From the NCBI RefSeq assembly GCF_013266735.1, contig NZ_JABSNU010000004.1:310001-374000 (forward strand): a stretch of DNA of 64,000 bases. The letters run 5' to 3'. Position numbers and translations under genes: made by a program. The notes under the pieces were generated by a model, which searched no databases, was not told the origin of the DNA, and was given only the letters and a program-made list of their open reading frames with translations. Source of the DNA: Pedobacter foliorum (GTDB lineage: Bacteria > Bacteroidota > Bacteroidia > Sphingobacteriales > Sphingobacteriaceae). Below, piece after piece: positions 18,778 through 28,600 of the stretch (the first letter of the stretch is position 1; every line of letters starts with the position of its first letter).

Positions 18778-19908
18778 CTATTTTTTGAATAAGTCAAGAT
18801 AATCTTTAAAAACATAAAGCTTGTTTCTTTGAGCACCGGATATCTCGCTCAAAATCTCTAGTTGTTCTAAATCATTAATCAGTTTATAAGCTGTTACATA
18901 AGATTTTTGGATGATGGCTTCAACATTGCTGACATTAATCACAGGCTGGGTATATAAATAATCAATTACCTTCTGCGCATTTATATTTCGGTTACCTAAT
19001 GTTTTCAGTTTTATTTCTAAGCTTTTTTGCAACTGAAGAATTGCATCGAATGTAGTGACGCCTTTCTTGGCGGTTTCTATAATCCCTGTTAAGAAAAACT
19101 TCAGCCATTGGGATATGTTGTTTTGAGTTCTTGCCAACATGAGGTTATCATAATATAATTGCCTGTTATTTTCGAAAAAGTCTGAGAGATATAAGATAGG
19201 TTGTTTAAGAATTCCTTTACTTACCAAGTAAATCGTGATAAGAAGCCTACCAACACGGCCGTTTCCGTCTAAAAATGGGTGAATAGTTTCAAACTGATAA
19301 TGAATAATAGCAATTTTTATTAGATCGGGTAATGGGTTTAAATCATCATTTGCAAACTTCTCTAGATCAGACATAAGTTCATCGATTGATGTATGTACTG
19401 GCGGAATAAAAATTGCATCATTCAGAGTTGCCCCACCAATCCAGTTCTGACTACTTCGATATTCCCCTGGGAGCTTGTGCTCTCCTCTAACTCCTTGTAA
19501 TAATATATTATGAATTTGCTTAATCAGACGAGACGAAAAAGGTAGGCGGTGTAGTAATTTTACGGCCTCGTTCATGGCACTTATGTAATTCTGAACTTCT
19601 TCCCAGTCATCTCTTTTCTCAGCAATTATTTCGTCTTTACTTAAAAAGGCTTCTTCCATATTTGTTTGAGTACCTTCAATTTTCGAAGATTGGGTGGCTT
19701 CTTTTGCAATATGCATTCGTATGAATAATTCTATGTTCACATATTCGGAATACATATCTAGTCGTCCTACATGTCTATCAGCTCTACTCAACAATTGTAT
19801 TACTTCCATATTATCAAGATGCCATTCTCTGTTTATCAGATTCGGTTGGAAACTTTTGTAATATCCCTGGTTTATTTGCTTTCCTGAATTGTATCTGTTC
19901 ATTTTCAA
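18778..19908 (-). CDS. Fic family protein (probable AMP-transferase or related)
   Basis: Fic enzymes transfer AMP or other nucleotide parts onto proteins. The core motif HPFLDGNGRVGR starts at His 210 and is complete. Residues 74-79 (SSKIEG) fit the inhibitory helix motif [S/T]xxxE[G/N], placed N-terminally, as in auto-inhibited class II Fic proteins. The N-terminal GYYKSFQPNLINREW segment and the C-terminal winged-helix-like end (YLYTQPVINVSNVEAIIQKS) fit the common Fic-wHTH layout. It has 376 residues and stands alone, flanked by direct repeats. Target unknown; a toxin or regulator role is possible. Confidence 0.93.
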   Translation of the reverse strand: MKMNRYNSGKQINQGYYKSFQPNLINREWHLDNMEVIQLLSRADRHVGRLDMYSEYVNIELFIRMHIAKEATQSSKIEGTQTNMEEAFLSKDEIIAEKRDDWEEVQNYISAMNEAVKLLHRLPFSSRLIKQIHNILLQGVRGEHKLPGEYRSSQNWIGGATLNDAIFIPPVHTSIDELMSDLEKFANDDLNPLPDLIKIAIIHYQFETIHPFLDGNGRVGRLLITIYLVSKGILKQPILYLSDFFENNRQLYYDNLMLARTQNNISQWLKFFLTGIIETAKKGVTTFDAILQLQKSLEIKLKTLGNRNINAQKVIDYLYTQPVINVSNVEAIIQKSYVTAYKLINDLEQLEILSEISGAQRNKLYVFKDYLDLFKK

Positions 19909-20047
19909 TAAATCTTAAATAAAGATATGTTTATTTAAGTAAACAGCGGAAAAACTTAAATAATGGAGCGGTTATTTAAGTTTAGGAGGTGTTTGGTTAA
20001 ATGCGAGGGTAACACTTGGTCTCAACGTCACTGCCACCTAATTTAGC

Positions 20048-20080
20048 TAAAAGCATTAAATCGTCATTAAAAGAGTTCGA
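20048..20080. repeat. 33-bp direct repeat, copy B (upstream of the Fic gene)
   Basis: It matches 18617-18649 at 31 of 33 positions and has the same orientation, followed by a plus-strand terminator. It lies 140 bases upstream of the Fic start codon. The surrounding gap 19909-20304 also holds the terminator at 20102 and the triple repeat at 20198, and no gene I can support. Confidence 0.8.
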
Positions 20081-20101
20081 AAAATGTAACGCTTGGGCTA
20101 T

Positions 20102-20136
20102 AAAACCCGCTTTACGATAAGTAGAGTGGGTTTTTA
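20102..20136 (+). terminator. Terminator after repeat copy B
   Basis: The stem aaaacccgcttta / tagagtgggtttt has two G-U pairs. Its loop cgataag is the same loop as in the terminator after the second tRNA pair. No plus-strand gene precedes it closely; the Fic gene runs the other way. Confidence 0.7.
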
Positions 20137-20197
20137 GTTTTAAAGAGATCCTATTCATTTCCCCAGAAATTTCCATTCATATAATCAGGAATCGCAT

Positions 20198-20296
20198 CTA
20201 CGATATAAATGAAACTCTTTCCTCTTTCTTGTTTTTTATACGGTATACATGAAACTTTGTTTATATTTATATTGTATATACGATATACATGAAACT
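20198..20296 (+). repeat. Three copies of a 20-bp repeat before the ATPase gene
   Basis: Copies at 20198-20216, 20237-20256 and 20277-20296 share the pattern tatacGATATACATGAAACT with few changes, spaced about 40 bases apart. Each contains a short inverted part (gtata ... tatac). The last copy ends 8 bases before the ATPase start codon, which fits an operator or repeated regulatory site. Confidence 0.8.
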
Positions 20297-20304
20297 ATTG
20301 TGAG

Positions 20305-21510
20305 ATGAAATTGATAGAACGTCCTATTTATACAAACCGTATTATCCCATTTATTGATAGGCAGGTGATTAAAGTACTTACTGGTCAAAGACGTGTAGGG
20401 AAAAGCTATGTAATGATGCAACTGATGGACCACATTAGGAATACGGTTGTTGATGCAAACATTATATACATCAATATGGAGATGGAAGATTTTATTCCAA
20501 TCATAAGTAATATTGAGCTAAATGAGTATTTAAAGGATAAATGGATTGAAGGTAAACCTAATTATCTATTCATTGATGAGGTGCAGGAAATTGCCTCTTT
20601 TGAACGTTCGTTGCGTAGTTTGTTGGCAAAGAATACTTATGATATTTATTGTACAGGAAGTAATGCTAATATGTTGTCAGGTGAGTTAGCTACATATCTT
20701 TCAGGAAGGTATGTGGCTTTTCATATCCATAGCTTGAATTATCAAGAATTTCTTCAGTTTCATGGACTCGAAAATTCATTCGAAAGTTTGTTGAAATATT
20801 TGAAATATGGAGGGATGCCATTTTTAGCAAACCTCGACTTGGAAGATGATACGCCTTTTGAGTATTTGCGTAACGTATATTCAACCATTCTTTTAAAGGA
20901 TGTAGTGGCACGTGAGAATATACGAAATGTCTCTTTTTTGGAAAATTTAGTAGCCTATCTGGCTGATAATATGGGCTCACTCTTTTCGGCAAGCAATATT
21001 AGTAAGTATTTGAAATCTCAGAAAACAGATATTTCCCCTCAATTGACCATCAATTATCTCAGAGCATTAGTGAATGCCTATTTTGTTCATAAAGTAGTTC
21101 GCTCGGAAATTGGTGGCTTGAAAATCTTTGAAATAGGGGAAAAGTATTATTTTGAAGATATAGGTTTACGGAATTCTATTCTTGGTTTTAATCAACGGGC
21201 TGATCTTCATAAGCTATTGGAAAATGTAGTATATATTCATCTCCTCCATCAAGGTTATACGGTATATGTAGGGAAATTAGGCAATAAGGAGATTGATTTT
21301 ACCGGAGATAGAAATGGAACTAAAATCTATGTGCAGGTTTGTTTGACGCTTTATCATGAGGAAACGATAGAACGTGAATTTGGAAATCTTAGAGAGATTC
21401 AAGACAATTATCCTAAATATGTGGTTACTTTCAATGATGCTATACTAGGTGAAAATCACGGGGGGATACTGCAGAAAAACCTGATTGATTTTTTAATGAT
21501 GACTATATAG
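20305..21510 (+). CDS. AAA-type ATPase with DUF4143-like C-terminus
   Basis: This 401-residue protein has Walker A GQRRVGKS at 27-34 and a Walker B-like stretch YLFIDEVQEI at about 90-100. A sensor-like IYCTGSNANM follows. The second half (KDVVARENIRNVSFLENLVAYLADN, later YFEDIGLRN and an E-x-DF nuclease-like segment GNKEIDFTGDRNG) fits the DUF4143 ATPases common in Bacteroidota and archaea, whose function is unclear. The start is ATG 20305, right after the third copy of a 20-bp repeat. It is likely an accessory gene, given the Fic neighbour and the repeats. Confidence 0.9.
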   Translation: MKLIERPIYTNRIIPFIDRQVIKVLTGQRRVGKSYVMMQLMDHIRNTVVDANIIYINMEMEDFIPIISNIELNEYLKDKWIEGKPNYLFIDEVQEIASFERSLRSLLAKNTYDIYCTGSNANMLSGELATYLSGRYVAFHIHSLNYQEFLQFHGLENSFESLLKYLKYGGMPFLANLDLEDDTPFEYLRNVYSTILLKDVVARENIRNVSFLENLVAYLADNMGSLFSASNISKYLKSQKTDISPQLTINYLRALVNAYFVHKVVRSEIGGLKIFEIGEKYYFEDIGLRNSILGFNQRADLHKLLENVVYIHLLHQGYTVYVGKLGNKEIDFTGDRNGTKIYVQVCLTLYHEETIEREFGNLREIQDNYPKYVVTFNDAILGENHGGILQKNLIDFLMMTI

Positions 21511-21537
21511 TTTCTTAACTATTAATTTTTCAGACTA

Positions 21538-23460
21538 ATGAACTTAAAATCGATACTTACCTTATTTTGCCTCATCATCTGTCTTAGAGCTGGGGCTCAA
21601 AAGTCAGAGATAAGTCATGTTGTTACGCATAGCCGTGCTACTATTATTTGCGATCCTGGTGGTAAGGGAGAAAATCCCTACCCTGCATGGAGCGTATTCC
21701 CTAAAGCTGATTACCCCATAAGGAAAGTGACCATGCATGTTACGCTAGGAAGTCCAGATGGCCTGCTTACTGCACATTGGGATTACTTGGATCATATTGT
21801 ACTGCGACGAAAAGGTGGAGCACATGGTCAGGTGCTTAACTACGAATTGGGCAGGATGCTTACACCGTATGGCAGTATTTACAATAAAGGGTGGAGCTGG
21901 AAATGGCAGGTTGATGTTACCGATTTCGCTCCTTTCCTTCGTGATAGTGTAGAAATTGTTTATGTACATTCCGGTTATGAGGATAAAACTGTAGGCTGGG
22001 CACTTACCATAGACTTTGAAATCCTATCCGGTCCTCCTGTTGTTACACCACTTGGCATAACAACCTTGTGGAATAAAGCGTATAAATATGGAGATCCGAA
22101 AGAGAAGATTGAAGAGAATTTGCTGCCGATAAGTTATGAGTTGATAAGTGGTGCGGCGTTAAGTCGGATACGTATGCAGCATACCGGGCATGGTATGGAC
22201 AAACCACGTGGTTGCAGTGAGTTTTGTAGTCGCTGGCGTGAACTCGTGCTGGATGGAAAAGTAGTTGATAGGAGGGATATGTGGAAAAAGTGTGGCAACA
22301 ATCCGCTGTATCCCCAAGGGGGCACCTGGATATTCGACCGGGCGTATTGGTGTCCGGGTGATTTACAACAGCCTGATGTGATCGATGTATTTACAAAGCC
22401 GGGAAGCCATAAGGTTTCGTTGCAGATGGAACCCTACACAGCTACTGAGAACATACAGGCGGTTGAAAATATTTCAGCCTATTTGTTTCATTATTCAGCA
22501 CCTACACAAAAAATAGATGTGGCGGTTGAATCCATTATGGTTCCCAGCGATGAACAACGTTTTTCCCGGTTAAACCCGGCCAGTTCCGGCCCTCATATAT
22601 CCTTTAGGAATCTTGGTGCCGATCCGATTCGTTCGCTCACAATTGTGTATGGAACTGATGGGTTCCCCTCCAAAACATTCCATTGGAAAGGAAACCTTCC
22701 TTTTAATAAAGTAGCCGAGGTTGTATTACCGGGAGAAATTCAGGAAAAAGATGGCGAAAATGTATTTAATGTAATGCTTATCCAACCTAACGGGAAAAAA
22801 GATGCATGGTCAGCGGATAATGAAATGAAAGCTGTCTTCACTGCACCAGAGAAATTCCCTTCAGAATTTGTCCTGCAATTTCTTACGAATAAACAACCTA
22901 AAGACAACAGTATTTTTCTTGTAAATGCCCAACAAGATACTGTTTTTCAAAAAACAGCATCACAGTTAGCTGCTGTAACACTTTATACTGATACCATACG
23001 CCTTTCGGCGGGTACCCATTCCCTTCACCTGATCGACACAGCCGGTAATGGATTACAATTCTGGGCACAGCCTAAAAATGGAGATGGTTATCTTCGCCTA
23101 TTTGATATGAAGGGAAATCTTATCCATGCTTTCGAGAGTGATTGCGGGAACGGTGAAATGTTTAGTTTTAAGGTAGTTCCGGGCTTTGAAGTAGATAGCA
23201 CAATAGCTCGTTATGCGTTTTCCATGTTTCCAAGATCAGTAGTTGACCAAACGCAATTGAGCGTGGTTTCCAACAAGCTAAGTGACATGACGGTGCAGAT
23301 CACGGTAGATGGTATTGTATGGCAAAAACATGAATACAAATCTGTTAAGAATGCTGTATTCAGTTATGATCTTAAGCATCTTCCTACAGGAAGAATAATT
23401 GTGGAAGCTTTTATGGACGGTATCAGTAAGTTTAAAGGACGGATCAATAAAGGACGGTAA
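21538..23460 (+). CDS. Secreted PNGase F-like peptide:N-glycosidase
   Basis: This is probably an extracellular or periplasmic amidase that releases N-linked glycans from glycoproteins. A signal peptide (MNLKSILTLFCLIICLRAGAQ) is followed by the two eight-stranded jelly-roll halves of the PNGase F family (about 25-310). The signature RGCSEFCSRWRE contains Glu 228, matching the position of the catalytic Glu of Elizabethkingia PNGase F, and GTWIFDRAYWCPGD matches its later Cys motif. An extra 300 C-terminal residues with sandwich-like repeats are not in the short enzyme. There is no T9SS tail. It lies 27 bases after the ATPase gene. Confidence 0.88.
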   Translation: MNLKSILTLFCLIICLRAGAQKSEISHVVTHSRATIICDPGGKGENPYPAWSVFPKADYPIRKVTMHVTLGSPDGLLTAHWDYLDHIVLRRKGGAHGQVLNYELGRMLTPYGSIYNKGWSWKWQVDVTDFAPFLRDSVEIVYVHSGYEDKTVGWALTIDFEILSGPPVVTPLGITTLWNKAYKYGDPKEKIEENLLPISYELISGAALSRIRMQHTGHGMDKPRGCSEFCSRWRELVLDGKVVDRRDMWKKCGNNPLYPQGGTWIFDRAYWCPGDLQQPDVIDVFTKPGSHKVSLQMEPYTATENIQAVENISAYLFHYSAPTQKIDVAVESIMVPSDEQRFSRLNPASSGPHISFRNLGADPIRSLTIVYGTDGFPSKTFHWKGNLPFNKVAEVVLPGEIQEKDGENVFNVMLIQPNGKKDAWSADNEMKAVFTAPEKFPSEFVLQFLTNKQPKDNSIFLVNAQQDTVFQKTASQLAAVTLYTDTIRLSAGTHSLHLIDTAGNGLQFWAQPKNGDGYLRLFDMKGNLIHAFESDCGNGEMFSFKVVPGFEVDSTIARYAFSMFPRSVVDQTQLSVVSNKLSDMTVQITVDGIVWQKHEYKSVKNAVFSYDLKHLPTGRIIVEAFMDGISKFKGRINKGR

Positions 23461-23554
23461 AGATCAAAGTATGTAAATGTAGCTCTATAAGCAACAATCT
23501 ATGAGAATCACAGTAAGAGGCACAACAATGAATAACCTTTAAGTATCTGAAATT

Positions 23555-24253
23555 CTAATTAAAATTAATCGGTAGTGAAAGTGTAATTGGAACCAATTTT
23601 CCGCCTTGCCTACCTGGTTCCCATGTAGGCATTTTCTTTATCAAATTAATGGCTTCCCGATCATAATCTGGAGTTAAACTGATGACGATCGTGGGGTTTA
23701 TGGCTTCGCCTTCTATATTTACTTTGAACTGAACAACAACCTGACCCTTGATGTTAGAACCTTTTTTAGGATATTTGATATTCTTTGCGATAAATTCATT
23801 AAGAGCCTCTGTGCCTCCAGGAAATTTTGGCGAACGTTGAAGTAGCCGAAATTCTGTTACAGTTTCTCCATTTACTACTTTAATTACAGGAATCCGTTCC
23901 CATTCTTTGGTAATTTCTCCTTCTTCATTGTATTCGCAAACTTGGATCGCTTGGTTGGCTTCATATGTGATTTCCATTTGTTTTTTTCCACTTTTAAACC
24001 AATACTTAAAATCGCCATTCTTTATGTCGGGGTCTAGAGATGAAAAAAAACCCTCCATTTGTTGGGATCCGGTTTCAAAATAATCCTTGACTTTGTATTT
24101 GTCTGTATCTAATTTTTCGATTACTCTAAAAAAATGTCTTTCGCTTACTTGCTGCGTTTTTTTCCATTTATTGTTATACCATATGGTATCTAGTTTTTGT
24201 GCAAATGTATTTTGTGCAAGAAAGAGTGTTAAAATAGTGATGAGCATCTTCAT
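23555..24253 (-). CDS. Exported TonB C-terminal domain protein
   Basis: This 232-residue protein has a signal peptide (MKMLITILTLFLAQNTFA). An N-terminal half carries MORN/YwqK-like repeats (Y-FETGSQQMEGFFSS, KYWFKSGKKQMEITYE). The last 90 residues are a TonB C-terminal domain (FPGGTEALNEFIAKNIKYP ... VQFKVNIEGEAINP, ending in WEPGRQGGKLVPITLSLPI). Such proteins are abundant in Bacteroidota and often lack a membrane anchor, as here, so energy transduction is doubtful and an envelope-binding role is more likely. It is divergent from the SGNH gene across a 216-base gap. Confidence 0.85.
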   Translation of the reverse strand: MKMLITILTLFLAQNTFAQKLDTIWYNNKWKKTQQVSERHFFRVIEKLDTDKYKVKDYFETGSQQMEGFFSSLDPDIKNGDFKYWFKSGKKQMEITYEANQAIQVCEYNEEGEITKEWERIPVIKVVNGETVTEFRLLQRSPKFPGGTEALNEFIAKNIKYPKKGSNIKGQVVVQFKVNIEGEAINPTIVISLTPDYDREAINLIKKMPTWEPGRQGGKLVPITLSLPINFN

Positions 24254-24469
24254 GTTTACAAATCTAATATAAAGAGCTGACTAATTTAACCAATACCTTG
24301 AAATGGTATTAATGCAACATCAATTTTTGAAATTCTAATCTATTAAGATTGATACAATTGGTAACCTAGAGAACAGGATGATAATTTGAAAAGTTTTTTG
24401 TACAATTATGCGACCTATATAAATCGCATTTTTAACAATAATTTCTGAGGAAATTACCTAAAACTATAC

Positions 24470-25696
24470 ATGAGAAAGATCGCTTTGTCGACCACGTTTG
24501 GTTATGTCTTATTATTGTTCTTTGCTATGCCGTCTATTGTTATGGCGCAAAATCAAGCAGGAAAGACGGTGGAATTTGAATTGAAGGATGGTGACCGCGT
24601 CGTTTTCCTGGGCAATTCGTTGTTTGAAAGCGATAAAAATGGCTATTTAGAATTGGCATTAACCACACGTTGGCCAGATAAAAAAGTGACTTTCCGCAAC
24701 CTTGGCTGGGAGGGCGATAATGTATTTGGGCAAGCACGCAGTCATTTTACTAATCCTCCAACGGCCTACGAAACTTTAATGCAGCAAATTACCGCGGCTA
24801 AACCTACAATAATATTTATAGCTTATGGTGGTGTAGAGGCGCAAGATGGTGCTGCCGGACTGGATAAATTTAAGGATGGTTTAAATAAATTATTGGATAA
24901 AACCGACGAACTAGGCGCTAAAGCTATTTTACTTTCTCCCATTCCGGTACTTTCTGGAATACCAGCTGATATTTTGGAATCCAGAAATAAAGATTTACAA
25001 CTTTATGCTAAAGCTATTGCTGATATTGCGAAGGCTCGGGATAAGCAGTTTATCGATCTGTATAACCCCGTGACCGATTTTCAAAAGCAAACTAAAGTTT
25101 CCGAGGATGGTATCCATTTAAATGAAGCAGGATACTATCTGTTGGCTACTGCTTTAGAACATGGGTTAGGTTTAGTTTCACAACCTCAGGTGATAAATCT
25201 TCAGGTGCTAAAATCGGGTCTCGAGGCTGCAGCGCCGGTAAAAATATTCCCCTCAGAAGCTCAACAGATGAAATTTACGATAGCAGAGTCTTACTTGCCA
25301 TTGCCACTATTGGCTGCTGAATTGTCCAAAATTGAACAGAAGAGGACTATCAAAATAGGCGGCTTAAAAAAGGGATTTTATACCTTAACGGCAGATAATG
25401 TACCCCTGATCACTGCTTCGGCAAAAAGCTGGGAGACTGGTATTGAAATTAAGCAGGGTGGTGTTTTTGATCAGACAAAGCAGATTCAACATTTAATTAA
25501 CAAAAAGAATGATTTGTTTTTTCAACAGTATCGTCCTTGGAATGAAACCTATATCACTGGTTTTAGAGCCTATGAGCAAGGCAGACATAAGGAGGGGTTA
25601 GCTGATTTAGAATATATTATGGTTTGGCTGGAAAATCAAATTTATTTAAATAGCGCGCCAAAATCTATCGTATATCAAATTGTAACAGTAAAGTAA
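24470..25696 (+). CDS. SGNH/GDSL-type hydrolase (esterase family)
   Basis: This 408-residue exported protein has a signal peptide (to about residue 27) and an SGNH fold. The nucleophile Ser is probably in FLGNSLFES (Ser 50); the usual GDS is GNS here. NLGWEGDN supplies the Gly and FIAYGGVEAQDG the Asn-block region, where Asn looks replaced. The DGIHLNEAGY block holds Asp and His. The stop is one base before the next start, so it is co-translated with the giant dehydrogenase/cytochrome protein. This pair recurs in PVC and Bacteroidota genomes as a polysaccharide-associated unit. The substrate is unknown. Confidence 0.86.
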   Translation: MRKIALSTTFGYVLLLFFAMPSIVMAQNQAGKTVEFELKDGDRVVFLGNSLFESDKNGYLELALTTRWPDKKVTFRNLGWEGDNVFGQARSHFTNPPTAYETLMQQITAAKPTIIFIAYGGVEAQDGAAGLDKFKDGLNKLLDKTDELGAKAILLSPIPVLSGIPADILESRNKDLQLYAKAIADIAKARDKQFIDLYNPVTDFQKQTKVSEDGIHLNEAGYYLLATALEHGLGLVSQPQVINLQVLKSGLEAAAPVKIFPSEAQQMKFTIAESYLPLPLLAAELSKIEQKRTIKIGGLKKGFYTLTADNVPLITASAKSWETGIEIKQGGVFDQTKQIQHLINKKNDLFFQQYRPWNETYITGFRAYEQGRHKEGLADLEYIMVWLENQIYLNSAPKSIVYQIVTVK

Positions 25697-25697
25697 G

Positions 25698-28600
25698 ATG
25701 AAAATTAAACGTTCAATCAAGGTGTTTTGTGGGGTGATGATGATTCCAGTGGCTATTTTAGCTACGGCAGCTGTTTACCAATTTGATAAAGAAAAACCAG
25801 ATCCGGACCCTAAGAAAGAGCAGGAGTCTTTTAAAGTGGCCGATGGTTTTGAAGTTACCTTATTTGCCTCTGAGCCGATGGTGGCAAAGCCTATTCAAAT
25901 GAATTGGGACGAAGATGGACGTTTATGGGTAGTGAGCAGTACTGCTTATCCGCATTTAAAAACTGGGGAGCAAGCGAATGATAAGATTTTTATTTTAGAA
26001 GATACGGATGGTGATGGTAAAGCTGATAAGTCTACCATATTTGCAGAAGGTTTAATGACACCAACGGGTATTTTACCTGGTGATGGCGGTGTTTATGTAG
26101 CCAATTCAACAGAAATTCTACATTTAAAGGACACAGATGGCGATGGAAAGGCAGACACCAGACGACAAGTTCTAACGGGCTTTGGAACCGGTGATACTCA
26201 TCACTTGATTCATACTTTCCGTTGGGGGCCAGAAGGCCGACTTTATTTTAACCAATCTATTTACATCTATAGCCACGTGGAAACTCCTTTTGGCACAAAA
26301 AGACTGGAAGGAGGAGGCGTTTGGAAATTGCAACCTCAAACTTTAGAACTGGATGTGTATGCCAGAGGTTTGGTTAATCCCTGGGGGTTACAGTTTGATA
26401 AATGGGGACAGTCTTTCTTAACAGATGGCGCTGGTGGCGAAGGTATAAATTATTCCTTCCCGGGTGCAACTTTTGTGACTGCTTTGGGTGCCGAAAGGAC
26501 TATTCGTGGTTTAAATCCGGGCCAACCTAAACACAGTGGATTGGATGTGATTTCAGGCCGTCATTTACCTGAATCATTGCAGGGTAGTGTTATTACGAAT
26601 GATTTTAGGGCCAATCGCATCAATCGTTTTAAGCTGGAAGAACAGGGAAGTGGTTATGCCTCGAAACAGGTGGAGGATTTGATGTGGACAGATAATGTAG
26701 CATTTAGGCCTGTCGATATTACAGTAGGGCCGGATGGTGCAATTTATGTGGCAGACTGGTATAATCCTATCATTCAGCATGGTGAGGTCGATTTCTATGA
26801 TCCTCGTCGTGATCAGCAGCATGGGCGTATCTGGCGTATTGTTGCTAAAAATAGGCCGCTAGTTAAAGTTCCTAAATTGAGTAAGGCAAGCATTGATGAG
26901 CTCTTGGATGCTTTGAAGTTGCCTGAAGATTGGACACGTTCACAAGCTAAGCAGGTGTTGAAAAATCGTGGAGCTAACAATGTTATTCCGGCTTTGGAAA
27001 AATGGGTGGATAATTTGGATAAAAAGGATGCAAACTATGAGCATCAGCAATTGGAAGCACTTTGGGTATATCAATCCTTAGATGTGGTTAACCAAAAATT
27101 ACTGAATAGTTTGCTGAATGCTGAATCTCATAATGCAAGAGCGGCTGCTTTGAGAGCGCTTCAACTTTGGTATAACAAGGTTCCGGATGTGCAGGCGATA
27201 TTATCAAAAGCAATAACGGATAAGCATGCTCAAGTGCGTTTGGAAGCTGTGATCGCCCTGCGCAAATTAAATACACCCGAGGCAGAACGTATTGCATTGA
27301 AAGCTTTAGAGCAACCAATGGATGAGTTTCTTGACTTTGCATTATGGCAAACTACCCGAGAATTGGAGTCAGTATGGTTAAAAAAGGTTAAAGCTGATCC
27401 TTTCTTTTTAGGAGATGCTAAGAAAACGGTGTATGCTTTAAAATCAGTAAGTGATGTGGATGCGGTAGGGCAATTGGTTCAACTTTATCAACAAGGGAAG
27501 GTGCCGGATGAGTATGAGAAAGATGTTTTAAGCTCGATTGCCAAATATGGTAAGGTTGCTGATTTGAATATACTTTTCAATATAGCGTTGGAGGGAAATC
27601 ATAAACATGATAAAAGTATAACAGCGCAGTTGGCTACATTGGAAGATGTTATTCGTCAGCGGAATTTAAAGCCTGATCAGAATTTAAATCATATCGCTTC
27701 ATTTTTGGATAATGAAGATGAGTCTGAAGCGATTGGTGCAATTCGTTTAGCAGGCCTGTGGAAGTTGGAAAGCTTAATCCCAAGGTTGGCTAGCCTTGCT
27801 AAAAAAGAGAACAAAAATATTAAGAAAGCTGCTCTTAACTCTCTGGCGACAATAAGTTCAACTCAATCGAAAAAATCATTATTGGAATTGACCACTGCAA
27901 AAAATCCTACGGATTTAAGAATATTGGCTACGGCGCAAATGGTTAGTGTTGATGCTACTGAAGCCAGTAATATGGCCGTTGCTTTATTAAAAAGCCTACC
28001 TGCCCAAACAGATGCTACAGAGTTGTTCCAGCCATTATTGGCTAGTAAGGAAAGCGTGAATGCTTTTTCTGCTGCGGTTAGTGCTAAAAAGATCCCTGTA
28101 AGTTTCGCAAAAGCAGCCCGTCAAGCTATGCAAAGTCAATTGGCCGCGAGTAGAAATAATGATGAAGATGTTAAAAGTCTGAAAAAGGCGTTGGAAGCTT
28201 CGGGTGGGATTTTGCCTCCTGAGCGTACTCCACAGCAACCCAATGATCAGGAAATTGCCAAATTGGCTAGCGAAGTAAAAGGTTTGGGTAATCCCGAACT
28301 AGGCGAAGCTGTATACCGAAAAACGGCAATTAGTTGCCAAACCTGTCATGCAACTGGTGGTGCAGGTGGTCGTATTGGGCCGGATTTGAGCAGTTTAGGA
28401 ACAAGTTCCCCTGTAGAAACTATTATCCGTTCTATATTATACCCTAACCAGTCTATTAAAGAGGGTTTTGAACTGAAGAAGGTTGTTAAAAATGATGGGT
28501 CTGAAGTTTTAGGGTATTTGATAAGTGATGGTAATACAAACGTGGTTATACGAGATATGAGTGGGAAGGAAATAGCCATTGTTAAAACGCAGATCAAAGT

